From Fasciola hepatica (lineage: Eukaryota > Platyhelminthes > Trematoda > Plagiorchiida > Fasciolidae), in the NCBI GenBank assembly GCA_948099385.1, contig CANUEZ040000164.1:4354501-4418500 (forward strand): a stretch of 64,000 nucleotides of DNA, given 5' to 3'. Numbering within the stretch: position 1 is the first letter of the stretch; every line of letters begins with the position of its first letter. Positions 26,850 through 40,390 of this stretch are shown here, piece by piece. The position numbers and the translations under genes were made by a program. The notes under the pieces are model-generated. The model saw only the letters and a program-made list of their open reading frames with translations, did no database searches and was not told the origin of the DNA.

Positions 26850-28880
26850 TGTGTGATCATTCCAAAATAAACAATGTGCACTTTGTTCAGCCAAAATGGT
26901 TCCAGTATATTTGTGCACTCAGTATTATATTTCGACCGTGGATAGGTGTGAAAAGGGGTTGTTGAACGTCGATTACACTAAGGAAAGTACTTGGGCTACT
27001 ACAGAATTCGTCGGGGTGGGAGGAGGTGCATCTCAGGAAATAATTTTGTTAATTACTTGAAGAAAATCGACTGTCAGTCAGAGGAATAATACCAATCCAT
27101 TAGTGAATGTATGCTCATAAATATGTGTCCGTAATATTTCTATTTGGTAATATTTCAAAACTGTTGGTCCCTACGTGCCTCGGTGAATCTCCTGCGGAAT
27201 TTCACCAACCCAATGGGTCAAACATTTGAAAATCCTTATCAAGAAAATATGCAACGTGGATCAATCGTAAACACTGCAATTAGGAATCAACTTCATATTT
27301 GGGTCGGCTAAACAAAATACCCGATAGTACTCACACGAATTTGTTTGATTACTTGAAAATTTTAATTTCGAAATGCAAGTTCGTAGTGGTCAATTGAAGT
27401 CTTCTTCGTTAATCGCTTACCATATTTGTTCACGTAAATCAAAACTTCCAGTTTGCAGTACTCGGCAATACTAACTCGCGACGCAACCAATCAATTGTCA
27501 ATTATCAAAGTCTAGTTTTGCGTTCTGAAAACTTCGGCGCAATTACCGTGCGAAAATCAGATTTCATTCTATACTCTGCCACCTACTGTGTTCATTGATG
27601 TTCTATGGTACGACAATCACTTGATTCAACAGGTTGACAGAACGATGTGATTGTCAGACAACAACGTGACAGAGACGGAGTGTAGCTCATGGTAAACTAC
27701 ACATTTTGCAGTACTAAATATAGAATATTATTATGGTTGTTTAATTTGGTAGGTAACTCAATTAAAAATACTGGACTGAGAAAGGATGAATGGCTTATGG
27801 AAAATCCTAAATGAGCTATGCAATCTATCAGAAGCATTCGGTATCATACCTTATTTTCTACCCGATTTTCCATACTGTGCCTGACTGACTATGCGCGCGT
27901 TATTATTTCCAACCAACTGATGTTCAAATAATTTCGAAACCATATTCCTGGTGTTTCCATTCTGAAGACTTCATTCTCCAAACATGAATAGAAGCACCCA
28001 CCCATCGTTTGGAATAAAAGCTTAGAGTTTGACTCGAAGTCATTACCAGGCCAAATAGAGCAGCATTTCACTTCGGATTAAACCAACTCGTTTACGTGGT
28101 ATTTCAATCCACGAATCAGGATAAGCTTGAAGTTTATCCCTGATAATGCAGTGACCATTCGAGACAACGGAAATTGCAAGTTCATATTTTCCATGCTCGA
28201 GCACTTCATAAATATGTCAATCAATCAGTTCGGTTCATTTCATCGAACACCTAACCTAAATATTCGATGCCCTCTTTTCGGATGCTTTATTTCAGCATCA
28301 TCACGTCGAGGCACAAATGAATGGAAGCATGAAGTGAATAGAGCCGAAGCAAGGCAAGAAGTGTTATTCAGGAATACAAAGAAGGATTTCGAATGCAACT
28401 ACGCCACTGGCCGCGACGCCTCATCCTATTACCTGATATATCCAGTCATTCGGCTGCAGCTTACATGAACTCCAAACTGGAAGTCTAACACATCCTATGT
28501 GGCCAAGTCCATTGATCATGGTTTTCATACCTCTCTACCATGTCATGGACTGATCACCTCTACATACCTTCCAATCACTACCTGTCTCAGTCAACGCTTT
28601 TCGCCGGGGAAGTATAACGGGGTGCAAGCGTAACACATCGCAATTACCTCAACGTGTTTCGATTCACTTCTTGATCCAATGACGCACCTCTGGTTCCTAA
28701 CATTCCACATTGGACCTCAGCATCGCTGATTAGGTGTTCCCACCACTTTCAGACAATGCTACAAAAGGCAACAATGCTCGAACACTGACAGTCTTCGCCT
28801 ATCCTCTAACCTTATCGGACATGTTTCTGAGCCGTATAGAAGGTAAGATCTAAAAGCTGCAGTGTGCGCTCGACACTTGA
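26850..28880 (+). repeat. Third, partial copy of the duplicated segment (in the spacer)
   Basis: This copy runs in the same direction as the right arm. 27,415-28,690 is near-identical to 39,115-40,390, including the same 113-codon open frame at 28,127-28,468 and 39,834-40,175. Its first part (26,850-27,150) is a more diverged relative of 36,700-36,960. The order of homologous blocks shows internal deletion relative to the right arm. The distal end runs into RTE retrotransposon sequence. Confidence 0.88.
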
Positions 28881-30350
28881 CAGACAATCGGATGTGACGA
28901 CGTCGGACCAGGTAAATGTGTACAGGATAACACCTTATCAGATGCTACTTTCATCAAACGAGAACAAAGCCATCTCAGCAATCGATTTATTTGCATGATT
29001 GAAAGGGGAAGGGCGGATGAGAGCAACATCAATTTCAGTGATATACTGGATGAAAGATAACTGTAAGCACGAATTTGAATTTGGGCTATTGTATGTAGGC
29101 TTTAGGAAAGTGAGATGAATTTATCTGGCGCGCCCTTCAATGAGAGGAAACCCCAGAGAACTGTGCAACTGACTGATTCGAGCACCACCTTCAGATAGAG
29201 GAAGATATAGTTTGTAATCCTATAGTAGATTTGTCTGTTCTATGATTTACAAAATCGTGAAGATGTGACTGATTCAGCCCCGAGCTGGTCTGAAACCGGC
29301 ATGATTATCACGTCTGTGAATTTCGCGAGTTCTGGATATTCCATAAAGAATATTCGCGGTAATCAATTTGGATCCGATACTTATCAAGCTAATTTCTCTT
29401 TGACTTTCACAACAGGACCTGTCAGCTTCCATGTGAATTAGCACAATTGCTTATTCACACCATTGCCGGGGAATCAATTCACTAATTCAGTTTACCCGGA
29501 GGGGTTTTGTTTAATCCGAAACCAAAGCTTGGCGTTTGTCCTTGGGGAAGGCTGGAGTAAACCTATCCATTCCAGTGGATTTGTGCCTTCTCAAGTAATT
29601 TTCTTCCGGATAAGTTCCATTTCTGATGAAAAACTGATGTACACATGCATTGGTTCTTCTGGGTGCTGAACATCCGGCTGTATCAATAACTGTGTAGACA
29701 GCTCTGTCGGAAAAGCAAGTGGTCTGTTCTTTTATCAACGCAACCGCGCAGAACGGGTGACCTTGATTTGGGTGCAACTATGAACGAGAAACAAACATAA
29801 GCGAGCACGTATCAGGTTGTGATCTTAGTACACAAGCCTTAACCAAAATGAACGGCAATCTTTACCTGATCCACACCACCGGTTACCAATCACAATATGG
29901 TCAACCTGAGTCCAACATTGGGGAAAAATAGGAGGACACCATGTGAGTGAATGCCGCTTCTTATGGCAGACGTCCGTACCCAACAGAGACGACCGCCGCT
30001 GTCGATGTGATCTGCCAGGATAGAAAACCAGCCTCCAATATGCCATCCGAAATTACCCAAATGGCTAACTTGATAGTTCGGATCATCACCAGGGACAATC
30101 AATTTCGTTAAAAGCACCCTTCTAAGCAGTTGAGAAAAACTGTGGTAGAACTCATCCCTGGTCTCAGAGGAACTACAGCCAGTGGACACATACACAAAAA
30201 CAACAAACAAGCATCGACGCTCAAGTGTGTTGTTGTTGACACTTACGGAACTGACCAATCGAACTGCACACAATCGGCTGTTGATTGGGATCCAGTCAAA
30301 TCAATCCCAGCTTCGGCCTTATAACGATCACTAAACACCGGACCACCTGA
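28200..30350 (-). mobile_element. Decayed RTE-type non-LTR retrotransposon (spacer)
   Basis: Read right to left, the order of parts is that of an RTE element. First is an apurinic-type endonuclease (30,330-29,825), with Arg-Arg-Cys-Leu-Phe-Val-Val and Trp-Thr-Gln-Val-Asp-His-Ile followed by Asp-Cys-Arg-Ser-Phe-Trp. Then comes the RT start (about 29,660-29,511: Arg-Arg-His-Lys-Ser-Thr-Gly-Met-Asp). The RT core (about 29,440-29,250) has Glu-Ile-Ser-Leu-Ile-Ser and Ala-Gly-Phe-Arg-Pro. The C-terminal region with the cell-wide Tyr-Thr-Ala/Gln repeats and tail runs at 28,880-28,200. At least one frameshift lies inside the endonuclease near 29,950-30,000, and many stops occur later. It is inactive. 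Confidence 0.82.
29825..30330 (-). pseudogene. RTE endonuclease domain remnant
   Basis: This is the best-preserved part of the spacer RTE element. A 127-codon open stretch (29,890-30,273) is overlapped by a second frame (29,825-30,046) carrying the C-terminal Asp-His-containing motif, so a frameshift lies in the overlap. The Gly-Asp-Phe-Asn motif of the active site is degraded to Gly-Asp-Asp-Pro-Asn. Residues upstream, in the direction of 30,330, still show the Arg-Ala-Glu-Ala start pattern of the domain's second strand. Confidence 0.8.
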
Positions 30351-31374
30351 CAAGCAAAGAGTGAAGTGAGAGTGTGGGGCCGTATCTGGAATGCGAATAG
30401 TGATCACAGGAGTGAGGTCTTGCCTGCGCGTCTCGTGGTTCTAGCTGACATATATTTCAAAAGTGTCGAGTGTTCTAGTGGAAGCAGCCAGTTGCCCTAT
30501 CTGACGTAGTGTACAGACTTTGAATGCAGGTTATTGAGGTGAGCACTTGGGGTTTATGAAGTGAGTTTGATGTATGCCCAAATCCTGAATTATTGTTTTC
30601 TTCACAGCCATGATTATCCGTAGTGTTTTGCATCGATTATAAATTGAAAGAGTGGAATTTGGTACAACGATTTCTAGAAAAGATGCCGGTGGTTCCAGGG
30701 CAAACCATACGTTGCGGCTGTCTATAGAGCAGATGGATCTTTTGGTAACCATAATCGGAGTCTTTGACTAGAAAGTCTTACGCACAATGCAGTGGTTTGT
30801 TAACCCAACACATGGACGTGATAGAAGCTCCAGTGTAAGAACTTCTCCTGGTCTATCGCATGAGACCTGTTTGTTGCACGCATTCTGTCTTGTCTTCGCT
30901 GATGTTTTGTCATAGATCTGCCTTACCGGATTCAGTCCCTAACCCCATGCACCCAGTGGAGCAAGCGCGAAGCGGGTTGAACTATATTTATTGGGTCGGC
31001 GGTTGTCTGGCTTGGACGGCGTACAATAGCTGCCCAATGAAGCGTGTCGAGTTCTCCCACAGTGAAAATAAACCCCAGGTACTCCTATCCGAAGCCCATC
31101 TACTGGAGCTTTTCTGACCGGCTAACGTCTACTCTTTGTGTTTATTCACTGACGTATCTTCTCCAGGGGCAAGGCGTTTGGAACTAGATGTTATATACCA
31201 AACTGCTTCAGAGACTGGATTTCGTCTGGGCCCTACCCATCAACCTGACAGGCGTGACTGCTTCTCGGTCTTAAGGAAAACATTCTGCATAGCACTTTTG
31301 ATTAAGGAGGCACGCAAGTTGTCGCACTAAGTCAAGGTGCAGTCTCAGCTTGATGGGTGTCAGTTATTAGAAGA

Positions 31375-31520
31375 GGGTCAAGTATTTTCTTCTTTTTAAC
31401 ATCCGATCACAGGGCTGAAGTGGCTCTGCGAGATTGGATACCACTCGTCAGTCGAACATCAGCGGTGAGACTTAGAAGTTCATGCAGTGTGAGTGGCCAC
31501 CGTCCCGATAGGCCTTTTCG
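31375..31520 (+). pseudogene. RTE endonuclease scrap, opposite strand
   Basis: The frame shows Arg-Ala-Glu-Val-Ala-Leu, Trp-Ile-Pro-Leu-Val-Ser-Arg and Ala-Val-Arg-Leu, matching the same endonuclease segment seen on the minus strand near 30,300. This is therefore a second RTE insertion in the opposite orientation. Only about 50 codons are recognisable. Confidence 0.6.
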
Positions 31521-31899
31521 TCTGCCCATTCCGCGTGTTACAGCCCAGATGCAATCAAAAACAATTTTTATCAATGTAGCCACAACATTTTACGTAAAGC
31601 AAGATGAGCTGATACCGTGATTTTGGGTTAGGGATTTGAATGTACGAGTCGATTGACTGTGATCGAACAAGGCAAATTAAACAGGCACTTAAACGTTAGA
31701 TTCCAGTCACTCGGATTAGGTGGAATGTTGTTTTGCTGTGAAATCTGACCAATACATGTTCTTCAATAGTACGAAATTATGACGCCCCATTCTCAGGTGC
31801 GCTACACGGCGTCCACCCCCTCCCAGTCAACAGTGGATCCAAATGGACCACATATGCCATATTCAACTCGATGCATACCACTTCATGAGAATATGGCTG

Positions 31900-32700
31900 A
31901 TAATGCTTCCTTGGAGCAGGTTATTTGTGCATCGAAAATCAACATCACTGATAGGTTCTGACGTACCAGAGGCTCACTAGGTTTTGGAGCAGCGGATTAT
32001 AGAGAGGAGCAAAACTTAGGCAGTCAAAAATCAACTGGATTGGGTGATCCTGGGACCTCTAGGGCCATCCAAAAACCGGGAGTCCACCGTGAACAATCTG
32101 GTGAAGGAACAAGGAACCATCTCAGAACAGCTTCGAAGGCTGTGTGATGCAGACTTCTCTGACAATTAATCTGCTAAGCAAGCATCATCATTGGATGGCC
32201 AGAAGGAGCTGTTGATTGCAGAACGTTCCCTGAAACCAGTTGATGAACATTATCAATTGACCCTCTCATGGAAGACGATCGCTGAGACAATGCTCAACAA
32301 CTTTGAAGTAGCCGCCCGGAGGCTCTAAGTACTTAGTCGAAAGTTTCAACGCGATAGAACTTTCCGAAAAAAGGCATAAAATGATCATTCAAGGAAACAT
32401 AGACAAGGGTAAAAAGACCCCCACTCCTTCCTCGCCGAACAGATGGCACCAGAGGTTTTATCAAGGAGGTTTTTGCCACAACAAGCCCTCTTCAACCCTA
32501 AGAAACTAGAACGACTTAGAATAATTCCAGATTACGCCGCAAGATTCAGAGGTGTATCCTCAAACGATTAGGTACTACAATGCTCCGATTGGACCAACTA
32601 CTTGGTTAGAGTTTTAATGCGTTTTCGAGAGGAGAGGGTCGTCATCGTACACATTCGTAGCTGTGATCAGGCTCTTGAGGTAATTTATTTAGTCGAATAA
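31900..32700 (+). pseudogene. BEL/Pao retrotransposon pol remnant (linker and reverse transcriptase)
   Basis: The frame from about 31,945 shows Leu-Ile-Gly-Ser-Asp-Val-Pro-Glu-Ala-His, the BEL/Pao protease/RT linker motif. It continues with Leu-Gly-Pro-Leu-Gly-Pro-Ser (about 32,055), Gln-Leu-Arg-Arg-Leu-Cys-Asp-Ala-Asp-Phe (about 32,130), and Ala-Glu-Arg-Ser followed by Asp-Glu-His-Tyr-Gln-Leu (about 32,220-32,260). At 32,597-32,650 it reads Arg-Val-Leu-Met-Arg-Phe-Arg-Glu-Glu-Arg-Val, the RT segment just before the first catalytic region. Stops (for example 31,978 and 32,167) and a frame change show it is dead. Sequence after 32,700 is not recognisable as pol. Confidence 0.78.
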
Positions 32701-34313
32701 CTCCAGCAAATAAACACAGGGTGAGTGAAGGCACATTTCCGCGTCAGTCTTCCAAAAGCTAATTGTACTTGGATACCTCCATTGCCCAGTGGTTCAGGGC
32801 GTACTGTATTGGCTGTGTATTGTCAGTCAGCAAGCAGATTCCCTCAGTGTATTCCAAATAGAAATACGTGTTCCCTAGAATGAGTTCATCTCCACCGCTT
32901 GGATGGATGGAGAAAGCATTCCGAGGAACAACATGTGTGAAACAGTTGAAAGGAAATGGCAAAATATGGCAACTATATGGTACTCCAATGAAGAAACAGA
33001 AGGGGGCAAAATCTGACTTAAGTTCCCCACTCGACCTACGATGTTATGAAAAAACGTTTTGAGGATTGACACATACTTCCCAGGTGCTCACTTTCTCCAA
33101 AAACAGTTTCATGGTGAAGTCCTATCGACATGGTCAGTTGATTCTGCTTGTAAGTTAAGACCTACGCTAGCAGCATCAAGCTACTGGAACAAGACTTATA
33201 TGCCACGAATAAACCGTCATCCTGCATGGATATCGAGCTGATAGAAATTGCATACGGATAGGAATAAAAGCTTACTGTCATCAGCCGAACTTCGTCCCAG
33301 CATAAGAAATTCACTTGTTTGGACCAACAGGAAAGAGAAAATCCAAGTCATCCAACTTGTGTGACAACCTGGCCGTTGAATTTTAGGGAACGCAGAGAAG
33401 ATCTGGCTCTGCTCGAAGGTTCTTGAGCAAACAGTAACGAAAAAAGCGGTTAGTGGGTCTCTCACGACCATCGTCGATACTCCCCAACATTTTGGTCGCC
33501 TCACTAGCAGGGCATTCTTAACTTGGCCCTCTTTACAATAATCCACTACCAAAACTACCTACATTCCCGAAGTTCACCGTTTAGGATTTTTTACTCTCTG
33601 CTGAAATGAGCCGGAGACTAAAACTTGTGAACACACCGCCGTCAGGCTGATAAAAGCTTATTTCATCTGCAAGAAAAACAAACGCTGTCATGTGGCAGAG
33701 AAATGAATTAGGGGTGATGTCTGTCACAGCTAGTATCACTGGAAATGTAGCTGATTTCGCCTTAAGGTGTCCAATCTGTGCGATGAACAACAGTGTCTTA
33801 AATGGGCTCATTGGGAATGCCTTGATATCTGCAAACATAAATGTCCATCAGTCAAAATATCAGGTAGACTGAAGGTTATTAACCAGTCCGGCTCCTCAGG
33901 GATGGATACGGTCATTGAATGAACCACAAAATTTAGCTTCATACGAAGTGGTATCGTAAGAGGGAAATGTCTCAAATGCCTGGAACTGTTGACAAAGAAG
34001 AAGCTGATCTGGAGATTGTTAGGGACAAGTTGGACACAGTAGCACTCATTAGTGGCAAGTTAATAAAGAATACATAAATATCTCTGGGAAGAAACGGTAA
34101 TGTATTGATGAAAGGCATCCCTGATCCTGTCTGCCGGACAGCCAGACAGAGAGATAAAGATGTTCGACACCACGAGTCAAACCTACTGATTATAGCGGGC
34201 CTCCCCGGGGCAGTCTGTACTGAAGAGATTGTTCAGGCTGGATAAATGGAATTAAATAGAGGGAGACCAATTACTCACTTGGTCGGTGCTCATCGAGTTT
34301 TCAAACTCGAGTG
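32701..34313. other. Spacer between BEL/Pao remnant and right arm; nothing recognised
   Basis: A 111-codon minus-strand frame (33,217-33,552) and shorter frames are present without a recognisable domain. By position this could be the eroded remainder of the BEL/Pao element, but no RNase H or integrase motif could be made out. Confidence 0.5.
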
Positions 34314-37300
34314 AGAAGGATGCGTTCTTGGAATCTCACCCAGAACATCTGCGCAGAATCAAAATATCCAGATCTATAAAACCTAAAAGCAATAAGAAGT
34401 GTTGCCTACAAATTTGTGGATACGTGTAGTGCGTGTGAGGTTAACCAAAGGCTGTGGTGAAGAGAGGAAAAACAGTAATAACAATAAAAATACAGTAATT
34501 TATTCAATCAGCTTGGTTTCTAATCATATCGAGAGTGTAGTGGGCAGCAAAGACCTTCGTAAGTCAAACTAGAGAGGTGCTAGCAAATTGAGGATTCTAA
34601 TTAAAAAAATGGGTACCAAATGTAAAAGACGTTTTGCATGCCATAGCCAAGCACGACAACGCTGCCCATACGGCATATATCAACATACAACCGACGTCAA
34701 CACGAATGACGCTTGGTCTGGAACGGGAAGCCCAAAGAGACACGTTCTGTTTTTGCTGGAACATGATTGACCATGCACGTCAACATCAACATCAGGATCA
34801 ACATCTTCATCATCATCATTGTAAATATCATCGACATCCCAGAATCTACTGCTGATTTTCATGATGACGATCATCTTGGTAAATACGATGCTGATGATCT
34901 TGATAAATTGGTTGATGATGATTGTGATGTCGTTGTTGATGATTATGAAAATGGTGAATAAAAGAATGTCTCGGATGACGATGATGATGATTATCACTAT
35001 GATAATATTGTATTTGATGGCGATGGTGATGATTTGGATGATGATGTTGATGATGAAAATGATGCCGATGTGGATTTGGGTTTTGATGACATTTATAATG
35101 ATGCTCAAGTTGGTCAGGTTTAAATAGAAACGGTTTTCTGGTCGTAATTTAGATGACGTAAAGGATGATTTTAATAAATTGATGAAAAATATGGTGTCAC
35201 GGAGAATGTCGCTGGTGGTAGGATTGGGGATATAATTGGCGATAATGACGATCGTGATGATAGCGTTAAAATAGTTGAAGACGTTGAAGATGATTTAGAT
35301 GATGTAGATGATGGTGGTTTTGAGTATGATGTTGATGTTGATGGTGATGGTCATGAATTCTGATGAAAATGATGAAGCTCATGATGGTTATAGTGATGAT
35401 GCTGCTGATGAGGATGATGATAATGATGATGATGACGATGATGATGATGATGTTGACGATGATGATGATGATGATGATGATGATGGTAATGATGATAATG
35501 ATGGTGATGATGATGATGATGATAATAATGGTGATGATGCTGATGACGAAGACGATGTCGACGGTGATGCTATTGATGATAATGATGCTGATAATGTTGA
35601 TGGTGACGCTTAGTATGATGAATGTTCTGATGATGATGTTGTGAATGATGATGATTATGACTAGGTAGGTGACGAAGATTCTTATGATGTTAATGATAAT
35701 GATGATCATGATCATAATCAATATCATGATGTTAATGTTGATGCTGATGGCGTTGATGTTGTTGATGACTTGGATGAACACAATTGTGATGAATATTACG
35801 TTGTTGATGATATTTAAGGTTATATTAGTGCCGATGTTATTTTATTCATTCAAATGAACGTATCCCCGTCCACTCCTGGCACTAGGTACATTGTGACTCT
35901 ATGTAAGGACAAGTCACAGAACTTCATTCGTTGCTCGTAGTCTCGTATAAAACAAGGTGGGAACCAAATGGGACTTATCTCTCTTGTGACCTAGTTTCCT
36001 CAGAATATTCATTGAGGGAGTGGAGGAGATTTCCAGTTGTCTGGCAGCTAATCGGATGGAAAATCTTAGTTTGGTAGCAGATGTTCATTCTTAGTTCGAA
36101 ATGAGAATTTCAGTGATGGCTCTCTTTGGGTACCAGGATGAATAAGGAGGATGAACACTGCGGTGAATGGTTAGCCTCTGAGTAGCACTTGTGCACAACT
36201 ACGCGGTGGATTTCGGTAGATCGTAGCATTTCGGATGAACTTCTCCCCAAGATATCCGTATACTGAAGTATTTCCACAACGTGGCTAGCTCGATCATATC
36301 AGTGGTGGTCCAAGCTACGTGTACACAAAAGCGCATGGATAAAAACTGACGATTGCGTCAACCGCACCATAATGTGCATTTACAGACTGATGTGAATTTA
36401 CATCGATGAATAGCCATTCCAAAACCACACGTGCGCAACATGCACGCAAATATGCGAAATATTTATGCTGCCTACAGGAAATTGGACCTCGGCCTATGAA
36501 AATCAAAAAACAAATCAACCTATCTGGACATGGCCGCAGTTTCTTGATTGTGCACATTTGCGCATGCAAATCGTTCCGCTCACTCTGCCACCCAGATTTC
36601 AACCAAACCACGTCTATTCCGTAATTCTTTTGACCGTCAGGTTTTCGGAAACGAGTGGAAAGAATTTCGATGACGAACGGACACAAGATATTTTACCTTG
36701 AACAGCGCACATTCCGTTCATCCAAAATGACTCCAGTTCATTTGTTCACTCGATATTGCATTTCGATTGTGGATAGGTGCGAAAGTGAATGATGAATGTA
36801 GACTTTGCCCTGCGATGCACTTGGGTTATCACAGATTTCATCGTGATATTCATCCCGGGAATGAATTATGTAAATTGTTTGAAGAAACTGATTTGGAAAA
36901 CACAGCATTATTACTAGCAAACAGATTGTGGTATCACTTCTAAAATGTACGCAATGCACCAACTTCTTACATTTCAAAATTGCATGTTTGACCGTTACTT
37001 GGAAAATCAAACTGATTTTCTCCCCACCTCAATGATTTGGAGGGTTTTTCAAAGTGATAATCGTGAGACATGCGCGCACGATTCAATTGCCTGTGCGACA
37101 CATTTTGTTTCGCTCCTGACGATGTGGATTTATTAATACCCTACTCAGATATCATGGATACATGCTGCACGTATTCCTCACTAAAATGTTTAGACATAGA
37201 ACAAACAAATTCACGCGTTCGATCGATGGATTTTCTTGAACCAAGGCTCCTATGGACGAATATCGGATCAAAATATTCCAACGTGCTGGTTGTCAGAAAA

Positions 37301-39530
37301 AAAATTATCTCTGTCGCTCTAACCAAAATGCCATTGCCGTTTGTGATTAGTGTAAATATTCGTTCTGTCTTCTCAAAATTCTCGGACTAAAAAAGCATTT
37401 TACGGATATATATTCTTGTTTATAAAAGTGCATGTTTATGACAATTTTATTAAGACCGGAATGTTCACCAGTCTGTGATTTGCATAGCCGGATTCCAGTC
37501 TTATCTTGAAGATCGAATACTGAAGAACAAAAATATGGAGGTGTAGTGTTGACCTCCATCAAGTCAGTATGGAATAGCGAGTCTACGGCTGTTTTCAAAT
37601 AATCTCCAAACGGTATTCAAAAAAATTTTACACCGTGTTTCACTAGATATGACCGTCTCAGAAGAACCACTATCACTAATATGTATGCAGCGCCCTTCGG
37701 TGCATAATCGAACATGTCCAGCTGGTTTGACACTCCACTACCATTGCTAGCTCCCCTCCCAGACGAAAGTTTGTATATGTTCATGTTGATTTTATGCATA
37801 CCGCCACCTAATCGCTTTTATCCTCCGGATTATTTGCTATCAATTCCACTCCCGATACGACAGAACTCTGTGATAGGCAAAATCCTTACTCATAACTCTC
37901 ACATTTTCTCACAAATTGTAGACTCTCCCTCCACTGGTAACCATAGCTTGGTTATTTTTAGACCAAAATAGATTCACACACTACCCATAGATTATGTTCT
38001 TCTTCAAATCAGGAAAGAGTTCGCCTTCGTGACTTTCTACTCACAACCTATTCCTTCTCGATATAGCCATTGATGTTGCCTTTTCTTGGTTGACCTATAC
38101 ACCTTCAATGTTCCAAGCTGTACATATTTAAACAGCTCTGAGCCATCTGTCCGCAGCATGTTTCTTGATTATTCTTCAACTTTCGATTGTTTACCTTGAT
38201 CTCGTCTTCTCCGAAAGCTTGAAGATTCTCACTGTGCAGCACAAGCTTTTCCTGAATACTGAACGATTTTTATCATGCAATTCAGAATACTAAGTTCAGG
38301 CAAAATATCTCAACTCCACTTGATGATAATTCCCATGTTTTCCAGGATGCGGTACTATTCCCTTTTCTATTTTCCACATATATTATTGATCTTTGGGTTT
38401 CTTCTCCACCCAACATATATAAGTATACTGATGACGTTGTTCTTTGTTAAGCTCGTCCCTATTACTTAGATTTCGGGAAGTTCGATGAAGACGTATCTCG
38501 AATAGAATGTTTTCGCTGATTGGTGATTATTAGTCACGTTTATTCCCTCTAATTTGACTTTTCTTTTGACTCAACTAACCAGACAACATATTGCATCTTA
38601 CAAAGCTCTAGCCCACCTGACATTACAGGATACATCGAATCCATTGATTTATCAGTTCTGAACTTGGACAATTTTCTTCCATGAATCACCCACACAAAAC
38701 CACTAGTGCTGTATCTGACGTGGGTACTGGCCGATAAGAACAAGAGTTAAACGAAATTACTTCGCTAAATTTCATTGATATTTTCTTCTCCATTTTTCCG
38801 TCGCACATAACTTGAGCGCCAGCCTGTACATACTTTGGTTATTTAACCCATGTTTCGTCAGAGCATCGTAACTGAATTGATGGCATATTGCTTGTGAAGT
38901 ATGTCACACGAGTAGAAACACAACGAACAGAAAGGTATGTTAAGTGGATCACTCATGGATAATGCACACAGGAATGAAACATACCCTTTTGTCGCCTAAC
39001 CAAATTACTCAACGGTACTCCCACGATTTTGTTTGATTATTTGAAAATATTTAAATTTCGGAAAGCTTGTCTTATTCTGTGGCACGTTAGTAGCAGTCTG
39101 TTGAAGCTTTCTTCGATAATCGCTTACCATATTTGTTCACGTAAATCAAAACTTCCAGTTTGCAGTACTCGGCAATACTAACTCGCGACGCAACCAGTCA
39201 ATTGTCAATTATCAAAGTCTAGTTTTGCGTTCTGAAAACTTCGGCGCAATTACCGTGCGAAAATCAGATTTCATTCTATACTCTGCCACCTACTGTGTTC
39301 ATTGATGTTCTATGGTACGACAATCACTTGATTCAACAGGTTGACAGAACGATGTGATTGTCAGACAACAACGTGACAGAGACGGAGTGTAGCTCATGGT
39401 AAACTACACATTTTGCAGTACTAAATATAGAATATTATTATGGTTGTTTAATTTGGTAGGTAACTCAATTAAAAATACTGGACTGAGAAAGGATGAATGG
39501 CTTATGGAAAATCCTAAATGAGTTATGCAA
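34314..39530 (-). repeat. Right arm of large inverted duplication
   Basis: This is the inverted copy of 21,060-26,441. The inner boundary at 34,314 mirrors 26,441. Only a few base changes separate the arms, apart from contraction of the CAT tract. Beyond about 39,115 this arm stays near-identical to the spacer copy at 27,415-28,690 while drifting from the left arm. Confidence 0.93.
34855..35815. repeat. ATG-rich low-complexity domain, right arm (contracted)
   Basis: This is the inverted counterpart of the left-arm CAT domain. The degenerate flanks are conserved, but the pure ATG run shrinks to a few units around 35,456-35,485. The difference in length accounts for essentially all of the size difference between arms. 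Confidence 0.94.
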
Positions 39531-40390
39531 TCTATCAAAAGCATTCAGTATCATACCTTATTTTCTACCCGATTTTCCATACTGTGCCTGACTGACTATG
39601 CGCGCGTTATTATTTCCAACCAACTGATTTTCAAATAATTTCGAAATCATATTCCTAATGTTTCCATTCTGAAGACTTCATTCTCCAAACATGAATAGAA
39701 GCACCCACCCATCGTTTGGAATAAAAGCTTAGAGTTTGACTCGAAGTCATTACCAGGCCAAATAGAGCAGCATTTCACTTCGGATTAAACCAACTCGTTT
39801 ACGTGGTATTTCAATCCACGAATCAGGATAAGCTTGAAGTTTATCCCTGATAATGCAGTGACCATTCGAGACAACGGAAATTGCAAGTTCATATTTTCCA
39901 TGCTCGAGCACTTCATAAATATGTCAATCAATCAGTTCGGTTCATTTCATCGAACACCTAACCTAAATATTCGATGCCCTCTTTTCGGATGCTTTATTTC
40001 AGCATCATCACGTCGAGGCACAAATGAATGGAAGCATGAAGTGAATAGAGCCGAAGCAAGGCAAGAAGTGTTATTCAGGAATACAAAGAAGGATTTCGAA
40101 TGCAACTACGCCACTGGCCGCGACGCCTCATCCTATTACCTGATATATCCAGTCATTCGGCTGCAGCTTACATGAACTCCAAACTGGAAGTCTAACACAT
40201 CCTACGTGGCCAAGTCCATTGATCATGGTTTTCATACCTCTCTACCATGTCATGGACTGATCACCTCTACATACCTTCCAATCACTACCTGTCTCAGTCA
40301 ACGCTTTTCGCCGGGGAAGTATAACGGGGTGCAAGAGTAACACATCGCAATTACCTCAACGTGTTTCGATTCACTTCTTGATCCAATGAC
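39530..40390. repeat. Distal extension of right arm, near-identical to spacer copy
   Basis: This matches 27,830-28,690 almost base for base and the left-arm equivalent (about 20,200-21,060, inverted) only at lower identity. It includes the 3' part of an RTE element read on the minus strand. The near-identity ends at about 40,390, where the spacer copy and this arm diverge into separate RTE sequences. Confidence 0.85.

Noticed and set aside
32780..32840. tRNA-like A-box sequence (tgcccagtggttc) near 32,785
   Set aside because: No B box at a suitable distance and no cloverleaf; too weak for a tRNA or SINE call.
33217..33552. 111-codon minus-strand frame as a gene
   Set aside because: No recognised domain and no splice support. 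It lies beside a decayed BEL/Pao element and is probably chance or eroded transposon sequence.
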